A DNA stretch of 34,523 nucleotides from HK-STAS-PATE-34 sp031973435 (GCA_031973435.1 DALYDA010000007.1:1-34523), one strand, 5' to 3'; shown: positions 14,754-21,574, numbered from the stretch's first letter. The notes: generated by a model not told the origin, from the letters alone. Made by a program: numbers and translations.

Positions 14754-16448
14754 ATGGTTGATAGAGTAGTAAAACTTCTTCACAAGGAATTTGCTAGTAC
14801 GAATGAAGCAGCTCTTTTGTTGGGGTCTTTTTCTCTCTTGTCTCAGATATTTGGTCTAGTAAGAGATAAATTACTTGCATATTCTATCGGTCCATCTGAT
14901 ACGTTGGATATATACTACGCGGCTTTCCGTGTGCCAGACTTTTTGTTTGCTACCATTGCTTCTCTTACTTCGGTAACGATACTTCTCCCATTTCTTATAA
15001 GCTTGGGCAATGGGGACACGAAAGAGAAGGTAAAAAATGCGAGAGATTTTTTGGGAAACATATTCACTGTATTTTTGCTAGTGATGATGGGTGCTATAGC
15101 ACTAGCATGGATTTTAATGCCGAAAATTGCACCGGTTTTAGTCCCTGGTTTTGGATACGAAGAAACAAAAGAGTTTATCTATATATCACGCGTTATGCTT
15201 TTGTCCCCATTTTTCTTGGGACTTTCAAATCTATTTGGTTCTATAACCCAACTTTTGAAAAAATTCTTCTCCTTTGCTATAGCTCCTGTGCTCTACAACA
15301 TGGGAATCGTTATAGGTATTTTGTTTATGCCAACTTTCGGAGTAGTGTCATTGGCTTATGGAGTAGTACTCGGTGCAATACTACACATGCTTGTTCAGTT
15401 GCCAGTTGTTATAAAATATAGCGGAGTTCCTCATGTAAAAACAAAGATAGACTGGCCTTCTGTAAGATCAGTGTTCGCTATTTCTTTTCCTCGTACTATT
15501 GCTTTGTCTATGAACAGTATCGCTCTTATAGTGATTGTTTCTTTTGCCTCAAAGATAGGTGAGGGAGCAATATCTGTTTTCAATTTCGCGATGCACTTGC
15601 AGTCTGTTCCTCTTGGAATAATCGGAGTGTCATATGCAGTTGCAACATTTCCAGTTCTTGCGAAAGAGTATAGCGGAGACGATATTTCAGCATTTGTAAA
15701 AACAGTTCTATCTTCCGCAAAGCAAATAATGTTCTGGTCCATCCCTATACTTGTTTTGTTCATAGTTTTACGGGCACAAATAGTTCGTGTGGTTTTAGGA
15801 TCAGGTGCATTTGACTGGAATGATACAAGACTAACTGCTGCTGTATTTGCGATATTTTCTCTTTCTATTGCAGCGCAGAGTTTCTTGGTATTCATCGTGC
15901 GAGGATTTTATGCGGCAGGGAACACGCGTACACCTTTGATAGTAAATTCTTTTTCTTCTATTTTGATTATACTTCTTACGCCGGTTTTGATACACATCTT
16001 TGATACTGTTTCTTGGTTTAGATCATCTGCAGAATCACTATTTCGAGTATACGGACTTGAGGGTACAACCATACTCATGTTACCTCTAGCGTATACGATA
16101 GGTACACTCGTAAACGCTTTTGTGCTTTGGAAAATATTTAAGAACAAATACATCATTGGGGTACCCTATACATTTAGAACAACACTTTTACGAGGGGTCG
16201 GGGCATCAATGTTTGGCGGTGTTGTTGCGTATGGCGTACTATCACTTTTCGCACATATTCTAGATACAGATACGTTCATTGGTATATTCCTACAAGGATT
16301 GATTGCTGGAATACTTGGAGTAGTTGCTACTGCTTCTATTTTGAAAGCATGGGGAAGTGAAGAGATAGATATAGTATACAAAGCTCTCAAAAATAAGTTT
16401 TGGAAGAAAAAGACAGTGCACCCTGGAGTAGAAACTCCGGTCATATAA
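14754..16448 (+). CDS. murJ: Lipid II flippase MurJ
   Basis: 564 residues, with about 14 membrane helices as in MurJ/MviN. The opening AALLLGSFSLLSQIFGLVRDKLLAYSIG, the YYAAFRVPDFLF segment and the internal GAISVFNFAMHLQSVPLGIIGVSYAVATFPVLA are diagnostic; the Arg in LVRD and other charged cavity residues are kept. It moves the undecaprenyl-linked peptidoglycan precursor across the membrane, so the organism makes its own cell wall. It is cotranscribed with the preceding ligase-like gene (3-nt gap). The C-terminus ends in a short basic tail. Confidence 0.95.
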   Translation: MVDRVVKLLHKEFASTNEAALLLGSFSLLSQIFGLVRDKLLAYSIGPSDTLDIYYAAFRVPDFLFATIASLTSVTILLPFLISLGNGDTKEKVKNARDFLGNIFTVFLLVMMGAIALAWILMPKIAPVLVPGFGYEETKEFIYISRVMLLSPFFLGLSNLFGSITQLLKKFFSFAIAPVLYNMGIVIGILFMPTFGVVSLAYGVVLGAILHMLVQLPVVIKYSGVPHVKTKIDWPSVRSVFAISFPRTIALSMNSIALIVIVSFASKIGEGAISVFNFAMHLQSVPLGIIGVSYAVATFPVLAKEYSGDDISAFVKTVLSSAKQIMFWSIPILVLFIVLRAQIVRVVLGSGAFDWNDTRLTAAVFAIFSLSIAAQSFLVFIVRGFYAAGNTRTPLIVNSFSSILIILLTPVLIHIFDTVSWFRSSAESLFRVYGLEGTTILMLPLAYTIGTLVNAFVLWKIFKNKYIIGVPYTFRTTLLRGVGASMFGGVVAYGVLSLFAHILDTDTFIGIFLQGLIAGILGVVATASILKAWGSEEIDIVYKALKNKFWKKKTVHPGVETPVI

Positions 16449-16470
16449 AAGTCTTTGAATTTGTGTACAT

Positions 16471-16495
16471 AAAAAAACAAGCCCACCTGGGCTTG
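16471..16495 (-). terminator. Terminator of the secreted 150-residue protein
   Basis: CAAGCCC/GGGCTTG (16478-16484 and 16489-16495) with ACCT loop. On the minus strand it is followed by a T7 run. The plus side lacks a T-run, so it probably serves mainly the minus-strand gene. Confidence 0.75.
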
Positions 16496-16517
16496 CAAAA
16501 CAATACTCTTTTTCTGG

Positions 16518-16970
16518 TTAAAACTCATAGAATTTTATCGATACCAGTGTCCATTCCGGATCATTTTCCATACTTCTCGATTTATAAGTTTCTCCATTTG
16601 GATCTACTACAGTGGTCCATTCTTCCTCAGGGACATCTTTATAATATGTAGTTATCAGATATCCACTTGTACCTGCTGCAAATGGAAAAGCAGCTTCAAA
16701 AAGTCCAGCAAGTTTGTCATGTTTGATAACAGGACCCGCCATAGGTGATGTTCCTAGGATATGCCCATCACTGTCAACCAGTGAAACGGCAAATACTATG
16801 TATCTGGTTCCAACGTATTTTTCCGTTGTAGTGTATTCAATAGAATATTGAAACATTCCATTTACATGGGTACCATCAACTTCACTCACTTCAACCTCCT
16901 GAGTTGTTTGAGCGTTTGTTGTTGTAAAAGTGTAGAGTGCACATAAGAGCGCGAAGATCAGTTTTTTCAT
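16518..16970 (-). CDS. Secreted protein of unknown function
   Basis: 150 residues with a clear signal peptide (MKKLIFALLCALYTFTTTNA, cleavage near residue 20). The mature part (about 130 residues) is beta-rich: FQYSIEYTTTEKYVGTRYIVFAVSLVDSDGH, then AAFPFAAGTSGYLITTYYKD, ending in a WTLVSIKFYEF strand. It has no Cys and no membrane anchor, so it is probably released or loosely held. No family is recognised. It has its own strong promoter and terminator and points opposite to its neighbours. Confidence 0.75.
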   Translation of the reverse strand: MKKLIFALLCALYTFTTTNAQTTQEVEVSEVDGTHVNGMFQYSIEYTTTEKYVGTRYIVFAVSLVDSDGHILGTSPMAGPVIKHDKLAGLFEAAFPFAAGTSGYLITTYYKDVPEEEWTTVVDPNGETYKSRSMENDPEWTLVSIKFYEF

Positions 16971-16990
16971 TATACTTATTTTTGTTTATA

Positions 16991-17019
16991 ATAGTATCAT
17001 AAAGTATATACTATGTCAA
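16991..17019 (-). promoter_or_regulatory. Strong promoter of the secreted-protein gene
   Basis: TTGACA (17019-17014), exactly 17 bp, TACTAT (16996-16991). The ATG at 16970 is 20 nt beyond the -10 box. Confidence 0.8.
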
Positions 17020-17134
17020 GTGCCCGCAATGGTTCAATATCTCTATCCGCTATCCTAAGAAAGAATAAAACCTTTATTTATTAAGAATTTTAAGATATAG
17101 TGTCATTACTTATATAGGGAACTGACTATCTGAG

Positions 17135-17140
17135 TAATAT
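17135..17140 (+). promoter_or_regulatory. -10 element of lepA
   Basis: TAATAT ends 6 nt before the ATG at 17147. No convincing -35 is seen. The 17020-17134 interval contains no gene. Confidence 0.4.
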
Positions 17141-17146
17141 CGACGT

Positions 17147-18958
17147 ATGTCTCAAAATATCCGCAATTTCTCAATAATAGCCCATATAGATCACGGCAAG
17201 TCCACACTTGCCGATAGAATGCTTGAGATTACAGGTACTATCGAGGCTCGCAAAATGAAGGACCAAGTCCTCGATAAAATGGAGCTTGAGCGTGAGCGAG
17301 GTATAACGATAAAGATGCAACCAGTTCGGATGCGATATCGCCCAAAATCGGGCTCGCACGCGAGCACAGACTATGTTTTGGACCTCATAGACACTCCTGG
17401 GCACATAGACTTCTCATACGAAGTTTCAAGGGCTCTAAAGGCCGTAGAAGGCTCGATATTGCTTGTAGACTCTACTCAAGGGGTTCAGGCTCAAACACTT
17501 ACAACATTGGAGATGGCACGAAATTCTGGACTAACTATAGTTCCGGTTGTTTCTAAAATAGATTCTCCTCTAGCTCGTATAAGTGAAGTCAAATCAGAAG
17601 TCGCAAGATTGCTCGATATCAACGAAAGCGAAATACTCGAAGTGTCTGGAAAAACAGGACAAGGAGTAGAGGAACTTCTCGAGTCGCTAATAGAGAAAAT
17701 CCCTTCACCAAAAAGTAACGCAGCCGAGGTCCTTCAATCTTTAGTTTTTGACTTTAGTTATTCAAACCATAGAGGAGTAATAGTGTATGTGAGAGTTATG
17801 TCTGGTTCTATAAAAAAAGGCGATGTCCTGAACTTTGTTGCTTCTGGAGAATCATTTACTGCGCTTGAGGTTGGTGTGTGTTCTCCAGACGATGTACCCA
17901 TGCCATCTCTTTCTTCTGGTGAGATCGGATATATCGTAACAGGAATTAAAAAGCCAGGAATCGCGACTGTGGGAGATACTATAACTCTTTCGAAAAGTCC
18001 AAGCGTAGCACTTCCTGGGTATGATAGACCAAGACCTGTTGTGTGGGCATCTATTTTTCCTGAGAGTCAGGACAATTTTCCAGAGTTAAAATTGGCACTA
18101 GACAAACTTCGTCTATCTGACAGTGCTTTTACATACGAAGAAGAATCTTCTGGAAGCCTGGGTAGAGGATTCCGCGTAGGACTTCTTGGTATGCTTCATC
18201 TCGAGATAGTTACAGAAAGACTCAAAAGAGAATTCAATCTAAGCTTGGTTGTGACCACTCCATCTATCACATACAAAGTGATACACAAGAACGGAAAAGA
18301 AGAGATGATATATTCTCCGCACAAATTTCCTGACGATGGAAACCTAAAAGAAACATATGAGCCATGGGCAGATGTAACCATCATCACACCTCATATGTAT
18401 CTTGGTGCTATCATGCAGCTATTGTATGAGCATGAAGGAGACGCGAACAATACGGAGACTTTCGGAGACGGTAGAACAAGAGTAGATATACGGATGCCAC
18501 TTCGTGAACTTATGAGAAACTTTTTTGATGAACTCAAAAGTGCTTCTTCTGGTTTCGCCTCTATCTCTTATGAGATAGGTGAACTAAAGCCTGCAGATGT
18601 GGTCAGGCTCGACATACTAGTCGCAGACGAAGTTGTACCTGCGTTTTCGTCAGTTGTAGCGAGAAGAAGAGCATATGAGGAAGCAGAGACTTCTGTTGCA
18701 AAACTCGCAAAGATACTTCCAAGACAACAAGTCGCCATAAAAATACAAGGAAAAGCAATGGGACGCATCCTTTCTTCCGAAGGACTTTCTGGGTTCCGAA
18801 AGGATGTTACTCAACACATGTATGGAGGAGACATAACAAGAAAAATGAAGCTTCGCGAAAAACAAAAAAAGGGAAAGAAGAAGATGCAAAACATCACGAA
18901 GGTCCAGATTCCCGACGACGTGTTTGTGAAAATGATGAGGAGGGGAAGCATAGAATAA
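17147..18958 (+). CDS. lepA: Elongation factor 4 (LepA)
   Basis: 603 residues, full length (599 in E. coli). G1 is AHIDHGKST (12-20), G2 RGITIK, G3 DTPGH, and G5 SGKTG; domain II, the domain III/V regions and the LepA-specific C-terminal domain with a Lys-rich end are all present. G4 reads SKID instead of the usual NKID, a change in the Asn that normally contacts the guanine base. EF4 is a ribosome-associated GTPase acting on stalled or mistranslocated ribosomes. It appears monocistronic, with a -10 box 6 nt before the ATG and a strong terminator beginning 2 nt after the stop. Confidence 0.96.
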   Translation: MSQNIRNFSIIAHIDHGKSTLADRMLEITGTIEARKMKDQVLDKMELERERGITIKMQPVRMRYRPKSGSHASTDYVLDLIDTPGHIDFSYEVSRALKAVEGSILLVDSTQGVQAQTLTTLEMARNSGLTIVPVVSKIDSPLARISEVKSEVARLLDINESEILEVSGKTGQGVEELLESLIEKIPSPKSNAAEVLQSLVFDFSYSNHRGVIVYVRVMSGSIKKGDVLNFVASGESFTALEVGVCSPDDVPMPSLSSGEIGYIVTGIKKPGIATVGDTITLSKSPSVALPGYDRPRPVVWASIFPESQDNFPELKLALDKLRLSDSAFTYEEESSGSLGRGFRVGLLGMLHLEIVTERLKREFNLSLVVTTPSITYKVIHKNGKEEMIYSPHKFPDDGNLKETYEPWADVTIITPHMYLGAIMQLLYEHEGDANNTETFGDGRTRVDIRMPLRELMRNFFDELKSASSGFASISYEIGELKPADVVRLDILVADEVVPAFSSVVARRRAYEEAETSVAKLAKILPRQQVAIKIQGKAMGRILSSEGLSGFRKDVTQHMYGGDITRKMKLREKQKKGKKKMQNITKVQIPDDVFVKMMRRGSIE

Positions 18959-18960
18959 AC

Positions 18961-18990
18961 AAAAAAGACCCAAGAGGGTCTTTTTTGTTT
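18961..18990. terminator. Bidirectional terminator after lepA
   Basis: AAAAAAGACCC/GGGTCTTTTTT (18961-18971 and 18976-18986) with AAGA loop; T-runs on either strand. It also serves the small minus-strand gene ending at 19001. Confidence 0.9.
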
Positions 18991-19000
18991 ATTCACGAAC

Positions 19001-19108
19001 TTATCTTAGAGATGGCATGTAAAGCATGATCATAGATAGTATGACCAAGATACATATTACTGCCCAAACTCTTACTATCTTCTTTCTGTGTTTTTTGTTG
19101 AAAAGCAT
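19001..19108 (-). CDS. 35-residue single-helix membrane protein
   Basis: The frame starts at the ATG at 19108 and stops with TAA at 19001. It reads MLFNKKHRKK, then IVRVWAVICILVILSMIMLY, then MPSLR. A basic N-terminus of ten residues precedes one hydrophobic helix of about 18 residues and a very short tail, a typical small inner-membrane protein with its N-terminus in the cytoplasm. It fills an otherwise empty interval between lepA and the DivIC-like gene and ends 10 nt before the bidirectional terminator, which supports it as a gene. Function is unknown, and I cannot test conservation. Confidence 0.5.
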   Translation of the reverse strand: MLFNKKHRKKIVRVWAVICILVILSMIMLYMPSLR

Positions 19109-19184
19109 GGTGTGATATAGTTATCTTTATACAGTCCCTAGTCCCACTATTCGGGTCGGGCAAGTAACGCAACTATATCAGAAA

Positions 19185-19556
19185 ATGCAAAATCATCCAA
19201 ATAAAAAAAAGCAGAAGTTTTGGGGTTCATGGAAGTGTAACATGCTTCTTGCTCTTGTCTGTATTTTGGCTATTTACTCGGTAATAGGTTCTATTTCAAA
19301 ATACACACTAGCACGAGAAAAATACAAAAACTCAAAAGAGGAGTTGGAAAAACTTGAAGAAAACAAACAAAAACTAGAGTCATCACTTTCAGTCCTCTCT
19401 ACGGATTTTGGTGAGGAACAAGTGATAAGAGATAAGTTCAATGTTGTAAGAGAAGGCGAGGGCTTGATAGTTATAATAGATGAGAAGGAGAGTGCATCGA
19501 ACGCATCACAAACGAGGTCAGGTTTTGCCTCTTTCTGGAGATCATTGTTTGACTAA
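19185..19556 (+). CDS. Septum-formation initiator family protein (DivIC/FtsB-like)
   Basis: 123 residues. A basic cytoplasmic N-terminus (about 17 residues) precedes one membrane helix (MLLALVCILAIYSVIGSIS). A coiled coil follows (about 43-80, rich in KEELEKLEENKQKLESS), then the family's GEEQVIRDKFNVVREGEGLIVI segment (about 84-105). This is the DivIC/FtsB architecture, in which the extracytoplasmic coiled coil joins FtsL in the division complex. A TATA-like element (19173-19178) ends 6 nt before the ATG. Confidence 0.85.
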   Translation: MQNHPNKKKQKFWGSWKCNMLLALVCILAIYSVIGSISKYTLAREKYKNSKEELEKLEENKQKLESSLSVLSTDFGEEQVIRDKFNVVREGEGLIVIIDEKESASNASQTRSGFASFWRSLFD

Positions 19557-19565
19557 AATCACATT

Positions 19566-19593
19566 TTGTAAAATTTATCGATTGTTATATAAT
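19566..19593 (+). promoter_or_regulatory. Promoter of the glutaredoxin gene
   Basis: TTGTAA (19566-19571), 16-bp spacer, TATAAT (19588-19593), then 6 nt to the ATG at 19600. A leaderless mRNA is predicted. Confidence 0.6.
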
Positions 19594-19599
19594 CAAAAT

Positions 19600-19839
19600 A
19601 TGAAAGAAGTAACTATATATTCAACACCATCTTGTCACTTTTGCCATATGGCCAAGGACTTTTTCGCTGAGAAAAATATCCCATTTACAGAGTTCAATGT
19701 TGCCGTAGATATGGAAAAGAGAAAGGAGATGGTAGATCTCACAGGACAACTCGGAGTTCCTGTCATACGAATAGGGGATGACATGATGGTTGGTTTCAAT
19801 AAGGCTACAGTAGCAGAGCTTCTCGGTATTGAAGCTTAA
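19600..19839 (+). CDS. Glutaredoxin-like thiol-disulfide oxidoreductase
   Basis: 79 residues from the ATG at 19600; an upstream GTG-type extension would run back into the previous gene. It has a thioredoxin fold with CHFC redox motif in STPSCHFCHMAKDFF (residues 8-22). The cis-Pro segment GVPVIRIGDDMMVGFN (about 51-66) binds glutathione or a partner thiol in this family. The NrdH/Grx-like small size suggests electron delivery to a reductase or general disulfide reduction in the cytoplasm. The gene is monocistronic, with promoter and terminator both visible. Confidence 0.9.
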   Translation: MKEVTIYSTPSCHFCHMAKDFFAEKNIPFTEFNVAVDMEKRKEMVDLTGQLGVPVIRIGDDMMVGFNKATVAELLGIEA

Positions 19840-19858
19840 AGGAAATACATATATACTC

Positions 19859-19880
19859 AAAAAGCGTTAAAACGCTTTTT
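19859..19880 (+). terminator. Terminator of the glutaredoxin gene
   Basis: Perfect inverted repeat AAAAAGCGTT/AACGCTTTTT (19859-19868 and 19871-19880) just ahead of tRNA-Arg. Confidence 0.85.
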
Positions 19881-19885
19881 AGTTT

Positions 19886-19957
19886 GCCCCCGTAGTTCAA
19901 TGGATAGAATAGTTCCGTCCTAAGGAATAGATGTACGTTCGATTCGTGCCGGGGGCA
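19886..19957 (+). tRNA. tRNA-Arg(CCT)
   Basis: 72 nt. Acceptor GCCCCCG/CGGGGGC with discriminator A, D stem GTTC/GAAT, anticodon stem GTTCC/GGAAT, loop GTCCTAA with anticodon CCT, and T arm GTACG-TTCGATT-CGTGC. CCA is not encoded. It decodes AGG. Confidence 0.93.
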
Positions 19958-20007
19958 CATTTATAAGCAAACAGGCGGGTGAAGATATAACAACTCGTCC
20001 TACCGCA

Positions 20008-20033
20008 TCCGCCATAGCTTTAGCGTCAGCGGA
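20008..20033. repeat. Imperfect 26-bp palindrome inside the tRNA-like copy
   Basis: Ends TCCGC/GCGGA with a central GCTTTAGC. It is GC-richer than its surroundings and interrupts the anticodon-loop region of the copy. Confidence 0.6.
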
Positions 20034-20051
20034 AGGAATAGATCCCCGTTC

Positions 20052-20071
20052 CCTGCCTGCCGGCAGGCAGG
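20052..20071. repeat. 20-bp perfect palindrome, copy 1
   Basis: CCTGCCTGCCGGCAGGCAGG, identical to 21514-21533. Here it sits within a T loop. Confidence 0.9.
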
Positions 20072-20107
20072 GATTCGGAGTGAGGGCACCAGAATAAAGA
20101 TTTGTGT

Positions 20108-20113
20108 TATAAT
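20108..20113 (+). promoter_or_regulatory. -10 element of the 113-residue gene
   Basis: TATAAT within GTTATAAT. The predicted start of transcription is near 20120, upstream of the ATG at 20160; a GTG at 20118 is thereby unlikely as a start. Confidence 0.45.
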
Positions 20114-20159
20114 ATGAGTGTTTTTAGTTTATTATCACTTACTAATAATTTGCTTACTT

Positions 20160-20501
20160 ATGGAAACATTATCTGGAGAAGAAGAGTCTAAGAAAGAAAT
20201 TCCTCAATGGTCATCTGTTGGATTACATATTAAAGATGACTTGGAGAGAAGCGAGTATAAAAATGCACAACAAGAGGCAGACCCTAGTGGGCTTATAAGT
20301 CATTATATGCAACTTCGTGCACAAAGAGATGTTAATTTTTTGGGTGATGATTTATCATTTGAAAAACAAATGTCGAATGAAGAAGCGGATCACTTTTTAA
20401 AAGATTCTTCTTTTGTTGAGGCATTAAAAAAATATAAAGAAAACCCTAATGGTTTTTTCTTAGAGAGTGACATAGATGATATTTTAAAGAATACACAGTA
20501 A
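20160..20501 (+). CDS. Small acidic protein of unknown function
   Basis: 113 residues from the ATG at 20160 (METLSGEEESKKEIPQW). The frame can be extended to a GTG at 20118, but that would add a hydrophobic stretch and start about at the transcription start. The protein is soluble, acidic and helical (EKQMSNEEADHFLKDSSFVEALKKYKEN), with a C-terminal FLESDIDDILKNTQ. I recognise no domain. It stands alone between a degraded tRNA copy and the hairpin-rich stretch. Confidence 0.6.
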   Translation: METLSGEEESKKEIPQWSSVGLHIKDDLERSEYKNAQQEADPSGLISHYMQLRAQRDVNFLGDDLSFEKQMSNEEADHFLKDSSFVEALKKYKENPNGFFLESDIDDILKNTQ

Positions 20502-20526
20502 GGAGTGCAACATCACTAGATATAGT

Positions 20527-20772
20527 AAATCATTTATTGGGGGTGATTTTTAATATCTGACAAGGATAGATTCCATGTGATATAAAATACATAAGTTAAT
20601 GGTCGACGAGACGGACCATATACAATTAACCGTTTTAGGGTTAAGCAAGACAGCCTCCTTGCTGTCATTTCAGTTTCTGGTGATGGTGTTGTGTGAGGAA
20701 AATTAAAACTCTTTCAGTAAAATGGAAGGGTTTTAATATTCTGCAAAATAAAAATCTGCTTTATTTTGCAGA
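20527..20772. other. Run of six hairpins, possible structured RNA
   Basis: Six inverted repeats follow one another: AAATCA/TGATTT (20527-20549), ATGGTC/GACCAT (20599-20619), TTAACC/GGTTAA (20626-20644), GACAGC/GCTGTC (20649-20666), a 13-bp stem with G-U pairs (20703-20736) and TCTGCAAAATAAA with its complement (20740-20772). No long reading frame covers it. A 35-codon plus-strand frame (20599-20706) has no visible start signal. I could not match it to tmRNA, RNase P RNA or SRP RNA. It may be a noncoding RNA or the untranslated edge of a gene cut by the assembly gap. Confidence 0.4.
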
Positions 20773-20960
20773 CTTAGCTTTCTTTATTTCTTGCCTTATG
20801 GACTTTATCTCNNNNNNNNNNNNNNNNNNNNNNNNNNNNNNNNNNNNNNNNNNNNNNNGGTCATAGGTGCACCACTATTTAGATGTTGTGTGTCCGCTTT
20901 TACTGCATTGGATAATGTCCGTAGCCTCCCGTATAGGCCTGTTCCTTCTATGCCCTTCAT
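20761..20960 (-). CDS. Possible short protein gene spanning the assembly gap
   Basis: On the minus strand an ATG at 20960 opens MKGIEGTGLYGRLRTLSN and continues to the gap. Beyond the gap one frame ends with EIKSIRQEIKKAKSAK and a TAA (20763-20761). Joining the two needs a gap of 46 or 49 bases rather than the 47 N shown, so the sizes disagree unless the gap length is an estimate. A TATACT element (20979-20974) lies upstream. Function unknown; the call is tentative. Confidence 0.3.
20812..20858. other. Assembly gap (47 N)
   Basis: 47 undetermined bases, so gap length and flanking order rest on scaffolding. The left flank is hairpin-rich and repeats may have stopped the assembly. Confidence 1.
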
Positions 20961-21016
20961 GGTATTTTTCCCGAGTATACAGCTTATTTTAGGAATTGGG
21001 AAGAGAATTTCTTCTA

Positions 21017-21045
21017 TTGAAAATACGCCATTCCTGTGCTAATAT
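21017..21045 (+). promoter_or_regulatory. Promoter of the 100-residue membrane protein
   Basis: TTGAAA (21017-21022), 17-bp spacer, TAATAT (21040-21045), 7 nt before the ATG at 21053. It selects that start over the ATG at 21044, which lies inside the -10 box. Confidence 0.65.
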
Positions 21046-21052
21046 GTTCTCT

Positions 21053-21355
21053 ATGGAAGTTGGTTCAAATGACAAACTAGAAGAGATATTGGAGCTTACG
21101 AAAGAGAATAATCGTATCCTTCATTCTCTTCGGGGTGCTCAGAGAAGAGCTTCTGCTTTTAGACTTCTGTACTGGCTAGTTATAATAGGTCTTGGTTTTG
21201 GTGCATTTTACTACATCCAACCATATCTAGAACAAATTATGAGCGTGTACAGTGGGGCACAAGACAGTATTGCAAATATCCAGAATGCTTCTGCAAGTAT
21301 TGGTAATGGTGATTGGAAATCTATTTTGGATAGCTACAAAAGTGCTACAGAATAA
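21053..21355 (+). CDS. Small single-helix membrane protein of unknown function
   Basis: 100 residues from the ATG at 21053 (MEVGSNDKLEEILELTKENN). An amphipathic N-terminal helix with a basic patch (LRGAQRRASAF) precedes one membrane helix (about 42-60, LLYWLVIIGLGFGAFYYI). A soluble C-terminal segment follows (QPYLEQIMSVYSGAQDSIANIQNASASIGNGDWKSILDSYKSATE). The pattern resembles many uncharacterised small membrane proteins of reduced genomes; I cannot assign a function. It is the last gene before tRNA-Phe, 32 nt downstream. Confidence 0.65.
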   Translation: MEVGSNDKLEEILELTKENNRILHSLRGAQRRASAFRLLYWLVIIGLGFGAFYYIQPYLEQIMSVYSGAQDSIANIQNASASIGNGDWKSILDSYKSATE

Positions 21356-21368
21356 AAAATTAATTTAT

Positions 21369-21478
21369 AAATAATTCTGCCTAAAGTGCTCGGGTAGCTC
21401 AGTTGGTAGAGCGCCCGCCTGAAGAGCGGTAGGTCACCAGTTCGACCCTGGTCCCGAGCACTTTGAGCAGAATTATTT
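21369..21478. repeat. 26-nt inverted arms extending the tRNA-Phe acceptor stem
   Basis: Left arm 21369-21394 and right arm 21453-21478 are complementary: AAATAATTCTGC with GCAGAATTATTT, a 2-nt internal mismatch, then AAAGTGCTCGGG with CCCGAGCACTTT. The inner 7 bp are the tRNA acceptor stem itself; the remainder lies outside the mature tRNA. Confidence 0.85.
21388..21460 (+). tRNA. tRNA-Phe(GAA)
   Basis: 73 nt. Acceptor GCTCGGG/CCCGAGC with discriminator A, D arm GCTC/GAGC, anticodon loop CTGAAGA (anticodon GAA), variable loop AGGTC, T arm ACCAG-TTCGACC-CTGGT. The outermost anticodon-stem pair is a C-T mismatch. CCA is not encoded. Confidence 0.93.
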
Positions 21479-21496
21479 TCTCCATGAGCATTGCTT

Positions 21497-21562
21497 TCCA
21501 TCTGGAAGCGGTACCTGCCTGCCGGCAGGCAGGGGTCACCAGTTCGACCCTGGTCCCGAGTA
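21497..21562 (+). pseudogene. Partial tRNA-Phe copy split by a palindrome
   Basis: AGCGGTA (21507-21513) plus the 3' part from GGTCACCAG through CCCGAG (21534-21560) repeat tRNA-Phe from its anticodon stem to its acceptor strand. A 20-bp palindrome lies between them, exactly at the variable loop. The 5' half of the tRNA is missing. The upstream CTGGA recalls the anticodon loop CTGAAG. Confidence 0.75.
21514..21533. repeat. 20-bp perfect palindrome, copy 2
   Basis: Same sequence as 20052-20071, again inside a tRNA-derived fragment. Translated in one minus-strand frame it gives CLPAGR. Confidence 0.9.
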
Positions 21563-21574
21563 CAATAACCTAAA

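Larger units (their letters stand above)
19975..20091 (+). pseudogene. Degraded tRNA-Arg-like copy split by two palindromes
   Basis: Downstream of the intact tRNA-Arg the same phrases reappear in order: GATATAA (against GATAGAA), CGTCCTA (19996-20002), AGGAATAGAT (20034-20043), then a T arm. The anticodon-loop phrase CGTCCTA/AGGAATAGAT is interrupted by 31 bp holding one palindrome. The T loop is interrupted between TTC (20049-20051) and GATT (20072-20075) by a 20-bp palindrome. Removing the latter restores TTCGATT exactly. The 3' part continues TGAGGGCA plus CCA. The 5' acceptor strand does not pair with it, so it is not a functional tRNA. Confidence 0.65.

Noticed and set aside
20541..20858. 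Possible tmRNA (ssrA): GGGGGTGA followed by a TGACAAGGATAG phrase resembles a tmRNA 5' end.
   Set aside because: No complementary 3' acceptor strand, no T arm with CCA and no tag frame ending in Ala-Leu-Ala-Ala could be found before or after the gap.
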